DNA of 64,000 nt, taken from NCBI GenBank assembly GCA_023213395.1, contig CM041465.1:6448001-6512000 (forward strand), in the 5' to 3' direction. Under the pieces are notes generated by a model, which made no database searches, was not told the origin of the DNA, and saw nothing but the letters and a program-made list of their open reading frames with translations. Origin of the DNA: Cycas panzhihuaensis (lineage: Eukaryota > Cycadophyta). Both the position numbers and the translations under genes were made by a program. Position 1 is the first letter of the stretch. Every line of letters starts with the position of its first letter. Below, piece after piece: positions 32,701-44,618 of this stretch.

Positions 32701-34050
32701 GACTTTACCGGTTGCTAGGTATTCTGGTATACCCTCATACCAGTCTACTGGGACTGCATCCACGCTGAATAGAGCTGCGTCTGGAAAGTCATCTGGTACC
32801 CCCGTAGCTTTCTCTCCATTTTTTATTCTTGATAGTTGATCTGGGATAATGTGCGCCTTACCCGGTTTCACAATGATTCTGAACGAAAACTCGAACAAAG
32901 ATTAACCATCTCACGATTCTTCCTCGCATAATAGGTTTGTTCACCAGATACATCAAAGCTTGATGGTCGACAAAAAACAGAAATGGATTAGATAATAAAT
33001 AGTGTCGAAATTTCTGTAGTGCATAAACCATGCCGAGTGCTTCTCTCTGTTGTTGTATAATTACTCGCTCTTGTAAGTTTTCGATCGGCAAAATATATTG
33101 GATGATCCATTTTATCATCATCGGTTGGGCCAATACGCATCCAATGGCGACAGACGTCCACATGCACATGGAAGGTTCTCTTCCAACCGGAATCGTAGTA
33201 TCGGTCTCGCTACTATGGCTCGCTTTGTTTCAATGCTCGTTCTCGATCTTTAGTCCATATCCATTCAATATTCTTTTTCAATAATTCTTCCAGAGGTCCG
33301 ATATATACGCATATCCTCGATAAATTTTCTATAATATCCGGTTAAACCCAAAAACCTTTTAGTCGCTTCCTCAGATTTGGTGTCGGAAAGTGTAAAATGG
33401 CGACACTACATTGGATCTGTCGACCAATCCTTCTTTCCGACTATGTGCCCCAAGAGGTTTCCAAGCGGTAAATGTACACTTTTCTCGGATTAAGACAGCT
33501 TGTTTTCCCGACAAGTTTGCAACATTTCTCTTAAGTTTTCCATGTGGTTTTTCATTAACCCGTACAATGTCCAATCGTCTAAAAATACAGCAACTTTTTC
33601 TCCAATGTATTTACGAAAGATATTAATCACAATCCGTTGAAATGTTCTTTGGTGCATTCGTAAGACCAAATGACATTACCTTATAGGCGACGCATTCATT
33701 CCGTTACGAATGTTGTTTTGGCCTGATCTTCTGGGGCAATCTGCACTTGATTGTACCCACTAAATCCATCTGTGAATGAATAAATTTCATTTCCTCCGAC
33801 TGCTTCTAGAATATCCTCCGTGAATGGCAGCGAAATGGATCTTTTTTACTTTGTTTAATTGTCTCGTAATCCACTGCACTGAATTTTCCCATTTTCTTTG
33901 GGACCACTACTGTGGGCTCACCCATCCAACGTAGTCAATTTCATATATATACCGCTTCTAGCATTTTATCCATTCGGCTTTTACTTTTCTTTATACTTGA
34001 TTCATACGATATGGTCATTGTTTCAATCGGTTTAGCGTCTTCCACCGGAT
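32701..34050 (-). pseudogene. pol: Gypsy B reverse transcriptase and RNase H, broken
   Basis: On the minus strand the RT core is visible in pieces from about 34050, with VAVFLDDW (FLDD at 33574-33585). RNase H follows with VYALQKFRHYLLSNPFLFF and DHQALMYLVNKP (32940-33080). Many single-base shifts break it. Order and motifs match A and C. Confidence 0.82.
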
Positions 34051-34059
34051 CAATGTGAT

Positions 34060-34937
34060 GCATTCCTATTTCAAGGAATACCTTTCAAATCTTTATACCA
34101 TGCAAATACATCACGGAATTCTTGAACAATTCTCGAGCTTTGGCTCTTGTTTGGGAATCCCAATAATCTCCAATTCGAATGAGTTTAGGATCTTCCGAGT
34201 TGCCAACATTAATTTACGTTGTTTTCGACTTTGTTTTTCCCACATCTTCCACGCTTTTCCGCTTTGTGGCTGGAGTATCTTCTATTTCTCTTTCTCCAAC
34301 GGTGAATCAGAACTCGCAGGATAATTCACAATTTCTTCATTTTCGCTATGTGTGGAATCTATTGTTTCATGATCCATTGGATCTCGTTTCTAGTTTTATG
34401 CTCATTATTCGATATGTTTTAACTGTGTCTATTTCTTGGTTTTACGAGGTATGCCTAAAGGTTTTGATAAAAGATTCCCTTAGGTTTTCCCAAGTTATCT
34501 CTAAGTTCTTCTCCTTCCCAGAACCGCTTTTTGCTACTTTCCTGTGGTGTGGTAGAAGTAGTTAGACCAATCGCTTAGGTATACTCAAGGATTTCGAGCT
34601 CGCTTACACACTGTATGTGTTTTCTAGGGTCCCGTCCTACATAGAATATTGGGATAGCTAGTTGGTTCGGATGATCGAATCGTATTCAAACATCGATTGC
34701 AATTCTTGCCAATGGCTAAGGTTACGTTGGTGAGCTAAGTACCAATACCAAGTCGTCCCTCAGAGTTAGAATTAAGTCCTGTTGCCAATTGGTTTTGTCC
34801 CAATTTCTGTTCTATCCAATAATCAATACAATGTGTTAAATGGGTAGTCCCATATAACTGCTCCCATAGAATGGTTTAACGTAATCTCCAATATAGGTTT
34901 GACCGCTAGTGTTTTCTCGGAATGGTAATTCTGCTTC
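34060..34937 (-). pseudogene. Gypsy B gag-like modules between protease and RT, degraded
   Basis: The minus strand preserves the tell-tale WYWYLAHQ block (about 34710-34745) and the TWENLRESFIKTFRHTS block (about 34440-34490). These are the cores of the two extra gag-like modules seen in A and C. Surrounding frames are broken. See the A and C entries for the better copies. Confidence 0.65.
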
Positions 34938-35951
34938 CTAGACTGCACTGCTAGAAGCACTTACCAAAGAATCCTCCTTCCATTTCTCCGCTTTTGGCGC
35001 CAATGGTTGGAAGAGATTTAAGGTCAAGTGTACTTCTAAGGAAGAAGAGGAGGGAATGTTACTTCCTTCCTCGGGTTGTATAAAAGGGGGGGGTAGGGAA
35101 TCTACCTCAGGACCCACACCTGAAGTAGACGGGATGTCGGGGTTACTACTAACTAGAAAAAAACTATGAAAATTACTAAATAAACTAGGGGTTGGTTGGT
35201 CTAGGGTGTTATCAGTTTCCAAAGAATCATTAGTCAGCATATAATCAAAAGAATTTAAATTATCATCATCAATGTTTACAGATACATATTTAGATAACAA
35301 ATTACATCTGAATGAAGAGGAGTTTACTTCATAAGCATCCTGGAGCCAGTAATCCACGAACCTCATACCATGTTCGTCATCCGAAGAGTTGTATACCTCC
35401 TCGAGATCCCCTGGTTCTTCATGCCGACATCGCTCGACGTCGTGGGTTCTTCTGCCATGTGGAAGATATGTTCTTCCCCATTGGAAGAGAATGTTGTGCT
35501 GGTTACTGTGGTGCTAGATCCTTCGTCTGGGATTACCTCGATTGAATTCCTTCCCAAAGATTGGTAGCACCACTTTGTTGTTGCCGTCGACAAAGTGAAG
35601 GTTACCTTTTCCCACTCGAGGCACTTGCTCGTACAACCATGGCCTTCCTAATAACGCCGGGTAGGAGTGGCTCCTTTCTCTGCTTTCTACGATCGTGAAG
35701 TCAACTCTCACCACTATCCCCGCCACGCTTACTTTTATATCGGCCAATCCGCCCACGGTCGTACTCAAGAACTCATTGGCCAATTTGAGTGAATAAGTTC
35801 TCGCCCAATTGCGGACTTCCCAATTTACGCCATGTTGCGATGGTAACACGCCATCGCCGCCTCCATCCACAATGACTCGAGGAAATGTTTCTCCCAATAC
35901 AGACATGGTTACCATTGGATCCATGTCGAACGATGGTATAACTTGTTTCAA
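34938..35951 (-). pseudogene. pol: Gypsy B protease and acidic spacer, broken
   Basis: The minus-strand frame 35951-35514 starts in VIPSFDMDPMVTM and has VIVDGGGDGVLP with the catalytic-type DGG at about 35859-35867. LLGRPWLYE follows. The spacer (35593-34938) has Asp/Ser/Pro-rich text with VDYWLQDAYEVNSS and PSTSGVGPEVDSLPPP, alike in A and C. The unusual Gly after DG (rather than DSG or DTG) is shared by B and C. Confidence 0.85.
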
Positions 35952-36289
35952 GCTTTTGGTAATTCCTTTTGCAACACACCTCCTTTAATCCAATCAATCA
36001 CCGAGACAGAGGAATGGTCAATCGAATCGCTTTACTAAATTCTCCATCGGTAGCAACATTCGGGAATATCTTCTACCGTAATCCTTTAAACAACTCCTCC
36101 ATTTGCACCATTTGGGGTTTTACCGTTGATTCTTCTAGTAGTTTCTCTGGCTCTTTTTGTTTGTTTTTCCGAACGTAAACATTTTTGTTTCTCGGCTTAC
36201 CCATTGGCGAGGGTCTTCCTCTGGACTAAATCGCCTAACACTTGCTTTGCTTTTTGTACCGATCCAATTCGGTTGGGGTGTGGATATTC

Positions 36290-38075
36290 TTCATCCACTT
36301 TCTTCTCGCTTATTCCGCAATTTCACATTTTTCGCTTTAAGACGATCGTCATTAAGTTCGTTGCTTTGGCTGTACCCTTGCAAGCTGCTGTTTTGTGGGC
36401 ACCTGGCCCACAGTGACCACATACGAACGGCTTTTGTTCGTATTCCGGCTTCATCGGCATTCGGACTTCCAAAGGTCCGAATCAGAGGCGCATGAGGCAT
36501 CTCCCCATCCATTGCCTCTTCCTCGAGGGTTGGTGCACCCTCGTTGTATACACATTGCAGGTGGGTTGCCTCTTCCCACCTCGACCTCTAAATGATTTTC
36601 CTCCGGAATTGTAGAAGCAATCCCTAGTTGTGTGGGTATCCACCTCACATATGTGGCACCACTTCTCCTTGGTGCGCCACATTGTTTTTAAGTTCAATTC
36701 ACATTCCGGTGGTATGTGAATTCTCTTCACAAATGTGGCACCACTTGGTCACCCTTCCAAAGGTGCTCTTTCTTCTTCTGTCTCTTCTTCTTCCCGATTA
36801 TTTCGATTTTCAATCGGGCTACTTCTTTCCTCGGTGCCTCTAATTCCGACTCCTCTTCCGCTACTCCAACTCGCGGAAGGGTCGATCAGCCGATTCTGCT
36901 CGACTCTCTAATCTCATCTTGCGCCTTAGCAAAGAAGGAATCTTGTCCCCTCGTCAAGGCCCATTTCCATCTCGAAATCTAATGCCAACTCCCGAGCATT
37001 CTTGAAAGATTTCAATGGATGAGCCTCGCATCATGGCTCGCAACTTCTCATTTAGCCCTCTGACGAAGTAATTTTTCATGTTATGATCCGTAATTGTCTC
37101 ATTGATCATACTTGCTACAATAATCTTCATTCTGCTAATGTAAGTTAGGACGGATTCCCCCGGCCTCTCGATTTCAAGAATGCGATTTCCACCGTTCATC
37201 GCGAAACTTTTGGAATCTCTCTTCAAATGCTTTCTTAATCTTTGCCCATGGCTCATTTTTGTTTATTTCCTTGTACCAAGCCAAGGGTACACCTCTCAAT
37301 GTACAAAGCGCGTGCTTTAATCTCATCTTCGTCTGCTATTTTTCTAACATCAATGAGATTCAAACAAATACACATGCTCAAGGCTCAAGTATCATTGAAG
37401 ACAAGTCTCCCAAAATCTCTATGGTCGTCCATCTTGGGAGATTGCAACTGCTCCCACCGATGGTGATCTTTCCCTCCTCCGTCCTTTGGGGATGTCTTGG
37501 GAGTGACTATCACGCCGTATCCTTTCCAAACAACGGATTTTTGAACGGAGTTTTTATATGTATAGGTTCCACTACACCTGGAACTTGTATTGTCAATGGT
37601 GTTACCGTAATGTAAGATTGATCCGATCCCCTTCCGTCCGAATCTTCAAACAAATTGTCTCGTTAGCTTATTTTCCCAATATGCCGAGGGACCTTCCTCC
37701 GCCTTCTTATCATCATCACCTAGGTCCTTCGGGTTGTCCTCATTGGTATACTTCCTCTCTGTTAAGATTTCCTTATGTTTTTCATCCACTTTAGGCTTCC
37801 TTCCACCCGGCTAAACAAATCCTCTCTCGATAGGGTTTGGTGTCAATACCATGCTCGTCATGGGTTTCTTCTTCCTGAGGTGTCTGGGCTCCACTTGCCT
37901 CAGATCCTTCAACGGACTGTCCCTTAGTCTCGTTGTTTTGTGAACTTAGTCTCCTCGCCCTTCTGAGTTTTGCCTCTTTTGACCATCTTAGTGCCCTTTG
38001 CCTACTGGTTTCCTTTTCCTTAGGTGAAGTATCCTTCTGGGGCTCTTCCGACCTTGAAGGCCTCTTAGGTGGCAT
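36290..38075 (-). pseudogene. gag: Gypsy B gag, broken
   Basis: The minus-strand ATG at 38075 starts MPPKRPSRSEEPQKD with no early stop, unlike A and C. A charged N-terminal part, a capsid-like core near 37250-37100 (LNEKLRAMMRG at about 37050), a coiled-coil region and at least two CCHC-type knuckles (about 36640-36740) follow. A basic RGRGG stretch is present. Frameshifts occur about every 200-300 bases. Confidence 0.85.
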
Positions 38076-38200
38076 TGGAAGGTCCCCTGGCTGCCTGTGG
38101 CTTAGTTACAGCCCGCCATCACGACGGCAGCCAGGGTCCTCTGCCCTTTACACATTCTTTTCTTCTTTGAAACCCCTAGGCCCTGTCCCTCCTCAATGGA

Positions 38201-38217
38201 CGTAGGCAACGGAACCA
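38201..38217 (-). other. Gypsy B primer-binding site
   Basis: The minus strand reads TGGTTCCGTTGCCTACG, identical to A, one base after the 5' LTR. Confidence 0.8.
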
Positions 38218-38218
38218 A

Positions 38219-39051
38219 TGTTGACTTATAGATTCCACACCCTTCGTGGAATCAATGCACTTGTCAAGGTTACACAGCGCTATAGTCTAGTTTTAGGACA
38301 CTGTCAACATGGTTATACACATACATTCCACATATATTCCATATATAATTCATGTAATGGTACATGAAGATGTAATTCAATACATATTTCAAAGACATCA
38401 TCAACATACATCAAGAATGCATCAATTTCCACATAACTCTCCTTTTATTAATTCAACGGTTCATTTACGAATTTGGAATGCGTTCTCGAGCATTCCAAAG
38501 AAATCTGATACTCTCATACATATGCTGCACCGGATGGTACTTATCATGCACTCATGCTCCAATCGTCACATGCTGTCATCATCGCACCTTTGCGTACTCT
38601 TGATCTCGGCTCTCACCCTAACTAGGTGAATCATGCGTACCTCCTTAAGTACTCTGTTGGTACCTTTTGGTCAAGGGTTATGACCGTCATCATAACTGCA
38701 TTCTTTCACCATGCGTACCTCTTCAATTAATGCGCACTCTTCACTTAATCTCTTTGGTTACCCTTAATTAATTCTTCCTTTGGTTCCAGACGTCCAGACG
38801 TGACGTCTGCATCTTCCTGTGTCTTCACCGGTCCCTCGGAGTAATGCGCATCGCCGGCCGCTTCTGGGCCATGCTCCGCCATCGGTACGTTCTGCCATGC
38901 GCATCTGCCTGTGCACGCACCGCCATAATGCACCTGCACGCCCGTCATTGCTTACTGCGGCGCACTCCGTACGGTCCGTACCTGCACAACCCAGGTTATC
39001 TGACCTACCTCTGGTCCTCACACAGCCATTGAGTCAATTTTGATGCCAACA
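38219..39051 (-). repeat. Gypsy B 5' LTR
   Basis: 833 bp, mate of 28707-29536. The dyad TTTGGAATGC/GCATTCCAAA is at 38472-38499 with an 8-base loop. CCAGC follows at 39052. Confidence 0.95.
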
Positions 39052-39056
39052 CCAGC

Positions 39057-39950
39057 AACCGGTCCCTTCCAACGATTGGCGCCAAAACTAGGGAAATGGA
39101 AGGAGAATCGCTGGTAAATACTTCTAGAGACTCTGGTCTAGGCAGTACAGTAATTATCCCAAAAGAAATAAATCGCGAAATTTACATTGGGAATCATGTT
39201 AAGCCATTCTACCGAGAACAATTATATGGGACTACCCACCTAACTCATTGTATTGAATACTGGATAGAGCACGGGAATTGGGATAAAAACCAATGGCAAC
39301 AAGATCTAGTATTGACCTTACGGGGAACGGCTTGGTATTGGTACCTAGCCCACCAAACCATTCTTAAAAATTGGAAAGAGTTATAGACGATGTTTCGAAT
39401 TCGATTCGACCATCCAAAACATTTAGACACCCCATTATTCTATGTAGGTCAAAACCCTAGTGAGCATATACAAAAATGTAAACAAAAATGGATATCCTTA
39501 AGTATACCCAAACAAAGTTGGCCTAACTACTTCTACCATACCCTGGGAAGGGTAGCAAAGGATTGGTTTCTCGGAAAGGAACAGAGTCTAGATGTGACTT
39601 GGGGAAACTTGAAGAAATCCTTTATAAAAACCTTTATGCATACATCAGAAAACAAGAATACAGATACAATCCTAAAGAATATTAGAAGAATGAGTATAAA
39701 ACTAGAGCAAGAACTGACAAATAAAGAGAGAGAAGAATCTGTATATGGCGAGGAAGAAGAAACTATGAATTATCCTGCAAAATTCACAGAACTTAATGTT
39801 GGAGAAAGAAAATTAGAGGATACTCCGGAGCACAAAACCGGAAATAAGGAAGATGTTAGAGTAACCAAGTTAAAAACTACTGAGATCAATGTCGGCAGCA
39901 AAGACGATCCCAATCTAATACGAATCGGAAATTATTAGGATAATCAAATA
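39057..39950 (+). pseudogene. Gypsy A spacer with two gag-like modules (continues after B)
   Basis: The frame resumes the A spacer (ATG 39096) and encodes QDLVLTLRGTAWYWYLAHQ...NWKEL, stop, FRIRF at 39306-39407. It then encodes YHTLGRVAKDWFLGKEQ...TWGNLKKSFIKTF at 39531-39635. Both follow the pattern of the gag core (L.G.A..W[FY]...W..[LI]...F...F), the same as at 26374-26469. A Glu/Lys-rich stretch and SKDDPNLIRIGNY lead into RT. An in-frame TAG at 39384 and a TAG near 39936 break it. Confidence 0.75.
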
Positions 39951-39953
39951 GTA

Positions 39954-41310
39954 GTGAAAGCTCAACAGTTGTTTGAGGAATTCCGCGATGTATTCGCGTG
40001 GTCATACAAAAACCTAAAAGGCATTCCTCCGAAAATAGGAATGCATCATATTGACTTGGTGGAAGACACAAAACCCGTGAAGCAGAGACCATACCGAATG
40101 AATCCCAAGTATAAGGAAAAGGTGAAAGCAGAATTAGACAAAATGTTGGAAGCGAGATACATTTACGAGATTGACTACGTGGATCGGGTGAGCCACAGAG
40201 TGGTAGTTCCCAAAAAGAATGGGAAAATACATGTCTGTGTGGATTATAGACAATTAAACAAGGTAACGAAGAAGGATCCCTTTCCGTTACCTTTTACAGA
40301 AGACATTCTAGAAGCAGTAGGAGGAAATGAAATATACTCCTTCACCAACAGATTTAGTGGGTACAATCAAGTGCAGATTGCCCCTGAAGATCAAGCGAAG
40401 ATCACATTCGTGACAGAATGGGGAACCTACGCTTATAAAGTGATGCCATTCGGTCTTACGAATGCATCGGCTACATTCCAGAGAATCGTGATCAACATAT
40501 TTTGAAAATTTATTGGGGAAAAAGTGGCTGTATTCTTAGACGATTGGACACTATATAGATTAATGAAAGATCACATGGAAAACTTGAGGGAAATGTTACA
40601 AACATGCCGTGAAAACAAGTTGTGTTTAAACCCGAAAAAATGTACCTTCCTGGTACCCTTTGGAAACCTATTGGGGCACATCGTCAGCAAAGAAGGATTG
40701 CTGATAGACCTAGCCAAGGTATCTGCGATTTTACATTTCCCTATGCCACTTACAAGAAGACAACTGAAAGGTTTCTTGGGGTTGACAGGATATTACAAAA
40801 AGTTCATCAGGGGATATGCATACATATCAGGACCCCTGGAAGAATTGTTGAAGAAGAACATTGAATGGGAATGGACGGAGGAGCAGCAGCAAGCATTCGA
40901 AGCTTTAAAACAAGATATTATATCAACACCCATACTGCGATTCCCAGATTGGAAGAAACCCTTCCATGTACATGTGGATGCCTCACAATACGCTATTGGA
41001 TGCGTATTGGCGCAACCTAATGACGACAAGATGGATCACCCAATATATTTCGCCAGTCGGAAACTTACAAAGGCTGAGCAAAACTATACTACGACAGAAA
41101 GAGAAGCACTTGGCATGGTATATGCGTTGCAAAAATTTCGACACTATTGACTAGCAAATCCATTCTTGTTTTTTGTGGACCACCAAGCATTGATGTATTT
41201 GGTAAACAAACCAATCATGAGAGGGCAGATCAGCAGATGGTTAATGTTGTTCCAAGAATTTTCTTTTAAAATCATCGTAAAACCTAGGAAAGCCCATATT
41301 ATTCCTGATC
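39954..41310 (+). pseudogene. pol: Gypsy A reverse transcriptase and RNase H, broken
   Basis: RT fingers and palm: KQRPYRMNPKYKEKVKAELD, VVVPKKNGKIHVCVDYRQLN, PFGLTNASATFQR, and the catalytic FLDD at 40533-40544. Stop at 40503-40505. Connection: RRQLKGFLGLTGYYKKFI. RNase H has FHVHVDASQYAIGCVLAQ, TTTEREALGMVYALQKFR, a stop at 41148-41150, then VDHQALMYLVNKP. Two stops apart, the frame is near complete, so inactivation is modest here. Confidence 0.93.
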
Positions 41311-42650
41311 AGTCGTCCAAAATCTTAAACGGGAAAAAAGCCACGGGAATACCAGACGACTTTCCAGACGCAGCATTATTCAGCGTGGAGGCAGTTCCAA
41401 CTGACTGGTATGAGAGAATACCAGAATACTTAGCAACTGGAGAAGTGTCGGCAGAATTGGATTGTACGGAAAGGCGAAATTTCATTAGGAAAGCAGAACC
41501 ATATCAATTAATAAATGGAGAATTGTACAAATTGGGACCAGATGAAGTGTTACGACGATGCGGTCGACCACACGAAATCAACCAGATTATGTCACAAGCA
41601 CATGAAGGAGTAGCAGGTGGACACATGGGCAAATTAGCCACATGGTGAAAAATTTTGATGTCCAGATTTTGGTGGCCATCCATGTTCGAAGACATCAGGA
41701 AGTGGATCCAAGCCTGCAACTATTGCCAACGAGTTGGGAAACCTAATCGACAAGATTTCCAACCCCTACATCCCATTTTACCTCTAGCACCATTCGAGAA
41801 ATGGGGACTCGACTTTGTGGGACCAAATAAACCGGCCACCCGTCGATCGAAAGCTCGATATATTTTGGTGGCAACAGACTATATGACAAAGTGGGTAGAA
41901 GCAAGAGACTTACGGAAAGCCGATGCAGAAAGTACAGCCCGATTTCTGTACGAGATAGTTATTACGCGATTTGGATGCCCCTTGGAAATTGTGAGCGACC
42001 AAGGTGCCCATTTTTTGAATCAAACTATAGAGACATTGACATCAACTTTCATGATAAGTCATCAAAAATCTACTCCATATTATCCAAGAGCAAATGGCCA
42101 AGCAGAAAGTTCAAATAAAATAATCGAGAACTGCTTAAGGAAGATATGTGACGCTTCGATTGGGCGGACCGAGAAATTGCCATCCTTGTTATTTGCATTC
42201 ACAACAAATTATAAAAGATCAATCAAGGACTCCATTCCTTTTGTCTATGGAACAGAAGCCATTCTTCTGACGGAATTCGAAATACCAAGTCTACGAATTG
42301 CTATGCAGTGTCGATTAGACGACTTCTAATCCTTACGACAACGACTGGAAGAATTGGTACGATTAGAAGAAAAGCGACATATGGCAAAATGGTTACAAAA
42401 TGTAGAAAAGAGACGACAAAAGGCATGGCACGACCGATATTTACATAAGCCTCAATTCAAAGAAGGTGATCAAGTGTTGCTATATGACAACAAGTTCAAG
42501 ATGCACCCCGACAAACTCAAGATGCGGTGGTTGGGACCTTACATCGCAGAGAAAATCTTTGAGAACGGATCGGTGCAACTTCGGGAAATAGATGGACCGC
42601 TGCTACCAACTCGAGTGAATGGTAGCAGGTTGAAATCGTACATCGAATAG
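41311..42650 (+). pseudogene. pol: Gypsy A integrase, broken
   Basis: Linker, then the zinc domain (HEINQIMSQAHEGVAGGHMG...ACNYCQRVGKP). A CGA-to-TGA stop lies at 41646-41648. The catalytic core has D in GLDFVGP, D in VSDQGAHF and E in NGQAESSNK, so the DDE triad is present. A stop near 42327 precedes the C-terminal MRWLGPYIAEKIFE and GPLLPTRVNGSRLKSYIE, a GPY/F-type DNA-binding end. No chromodomain is visible after it. Confidence 0.92.
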
Positions 42651-42879
42651 ATTAGCTGGTTGTACTATAGCGCGTTGCGAAGTTGAGGCAAATCGAATTG
42701 CCTTGATACTGGAATATGATTCAGTTCGGTATGTAAACAAAAATACAAAAAAATGAAAAAATAAGAAAAAACAACCATAACTTATACTATATACATAAGC
42801 AATATGAAGAATCATTGAAAGCAAGGATATTATGACTAAAAGAATCAAGGATAAGAAAGAATTCTATCAAAAAACTCTG

Positions 42880-43250
42880 AATTTTTCATACATAGTGGCA
42901 AAATACACTATACGCATTTCGTGGAAAGTACGCTACTGCGCGCATCTTGTAAAATACACCAGAAAAGAACGTTATCTGGTACGCACAGTGTAAAATCAGA
43001 CAAAATACACTTTGCGTACCGGGAAAAAGTATGCTATCTAGTACGCACTATGTAAAACAGATTAAAATATAGTACATATACTGGGGAAGTACGCTACGGG
43101 GTACGCATAGTTAAAAAGGGATAAATTAAACAGTTTATACTATGCGTACCTGAAAAAGCATATCACCGAAATACACATAGAACAAAGAGGCGAATAAGAC
43201 AAAAGTATATATTACGTACCTGCAAGCATTCCCGCGCGGTACGCAACCGA
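42880..43250 (+). repeat. Gypsy A short-repeat tract between integrase and extra ORF
   Basis: Four to five degenerate units of about 60-75 bp, each like AAAATACACT..GCGTACC..GAAAAAGTAYGCTA...GTACGCA..GTAAAA. Not coding. Same place in B and C. Confidence 0.7.
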
Positions 43251-43453
43251 AAATCGAGCACAATTCTGTCCGGATTCTCAAAGAAGAAGAGCACAGCCTT
43301 GCGATCCAAGGAGACAGAAGGACGTAATTCGACCTCAATTTAGCGAGTATACAGTCCAGCAAACAGTAACTATACTAGAAAACATACGCACGTAGGGTTC
43401 GTACCCATTCTCCAGGAAATTTCAGTTTTCTCTCTGGAACCCCATAGCCAAAG

Positions 43454-44512
43454 ATGAGGACAAGAGTTGTCGAGACTTTTATAACCACGTTGAAGAAGGA
43501 CCTCGAAGCATTACCCCCTCCATTTCAGGCAAAATCGTGCAAGTCGCCTGGGAGAGTACATATACTGTAACCCTATGTACTATGACCTAGAAATCATGGA
43601 TAGTATCTTGAGTAATTGAAGAAGGATATGAGCAAGATTAAGCTGAATGCAGAAATAGTACATCTGATAACAGGACTTCCCAATGAAGGGGAAGTACCCG
43701 CAGCAACTAAATGCTCCGAAGTGGACCGTGAGTTATGGCTGAAAGAGTTCTGCCAAGAGCACACCCAACTGACTTCAGGTGGAATCCATGTGGCAGATAT
43801 CAAAGACATCCGATTACAATGGATAACTAAAGTTATTAACTCTAGGTTTTTGTCAAAAAGGAAATACACCTACATTCCAGGGGGAATGATGCCAATATTG
43901 TTGAAGATTCATGACGGAGAGAAGATGGATTGGTCCGAATTTTTGGCAGAAGACATGAGGCAGCAAATTCAGGAGATAATGACTCATTCTCTTCGCCACC
44001 CTTCACTATTGCTAGCTATCCTATTCTACCAGTGTCCAAATGTACAGCTGGTGAAGACAACCACTTCTTCAAAGGAACCCCTAATTAAAAAATGGGTGAC
44101 TGAGTTTCAAGATACAACAACAAATCCAGAAGTTAAAAGGAAAGTACAAAAGCATATGAGTAAAGTACTTAAATGGTTGCAGCAAACCCCTGGGACACCA
44201 ATTCCTCACCGGGTTAAGCAAACCATACGAAAAAATAGTAAAAGAAAGAAGAATGATGAAGAATCAGCAGAGGCAGAGGATGTGGAAGTTCGCTTAGAAG
44301 AATGGGAAGACTTTCCACTAGAAATGGAAGCGGGGGAGACGTCAGCACCACCCCTGACAGAGAATAAATCCAGTCAGGTCATACAGTTAATTATGGACAT
44401 GGAAGAAGGGTATAAGGCAGAAATAGCAGCCCTTCAGGAAAAAATTAAGGAAAAAGATGCCATAATTGCCACACTGACCCAAATCAATGAAGAAATTTTG
44501 ACTACAAGATAG
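43454..44512 (+). pseudogene. Gypsy A extra ORF after integrase, frameshifted start
   Basis: ATG 43454 opens MRTRVVETFITTLKKDLEALP. Frame changes near 43530 and 43615 follow, then 298 open codons (43616-44512). The block IRLQWITKVINSRFLSKRKY...GGMMPILLKIHDGEKMDW is followed by HPSLLLAILFYQCPN. A basic linker and an acidic stretch come next, then a coiled-coil end (EIAALQEKIKEKDAIIATLT). The W..vINSrfLs...ll..i..G..id layout recalls the domain annotated in Pfam as putative plant transposon protein. That link is from memory and uncertain. Role unknown. It is a sense ORF where env-like or accessory ORFs sit in some plant Gypsy elements. Confidence 0.8.
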
Positions 44513-44605
44513 CGGCAGCAAGAGCAGCCTTGAGATGGGGAGGGGGAAGAATACCCCAAATTTTGAAAACTTTTGTTGAGCAAGGATGCTCAAACCCTTC
44601 ATGTT

Positions 44606-44618
44606 GACCGGGGATAGA
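44606..44618 (+). other. Gypsy A polypurine tract region
   Basis: GACCGGGGATAGA directly before the LTR TG. Identical in C. Confidence 0.7.

Larger units (their letters stand above)
28707..39051 (-). mobile_element. Gypsy B: full-length antisense element nested in Gypsy A
   Basis: LTRs of 830 and 833 bp, both TG...CA on the minus strand, flanked by an exact CCAGC duplication (28702-28706 and 39052-39056). Removing it restores the A spacer, as the intact C sequence shows (57885-57915). It has the same domain plan as A and C but a diverged sequence, so it is a sister subfamily. It must be younger than A in this place, yet its frames are more broken. Confidence 0.95.

Noticed and set aside
39070-39083. 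TTGGCGCCAA as a second primer-binding site inside Gypsy A and C
   Set aside because: It lies within the spacer reading frame (encoding IGAK), far from any LTR, and its surroundings do not continue a tRNA match.
42650-43450. Repeat tract after integrase as a CRISPR-like array or tRNA cluster
   Set aside because: Units are degenerate and irregularly spaced, with no identical repeats or cloverleaf, in a plant retrotransposon.
43616-44512. Extra ORF as a classical envelope gene
   Set aside because: I see no signal peptide, no transmembrane helix near the end and no glycoprotein-like features; the end is a charged coiled coil.
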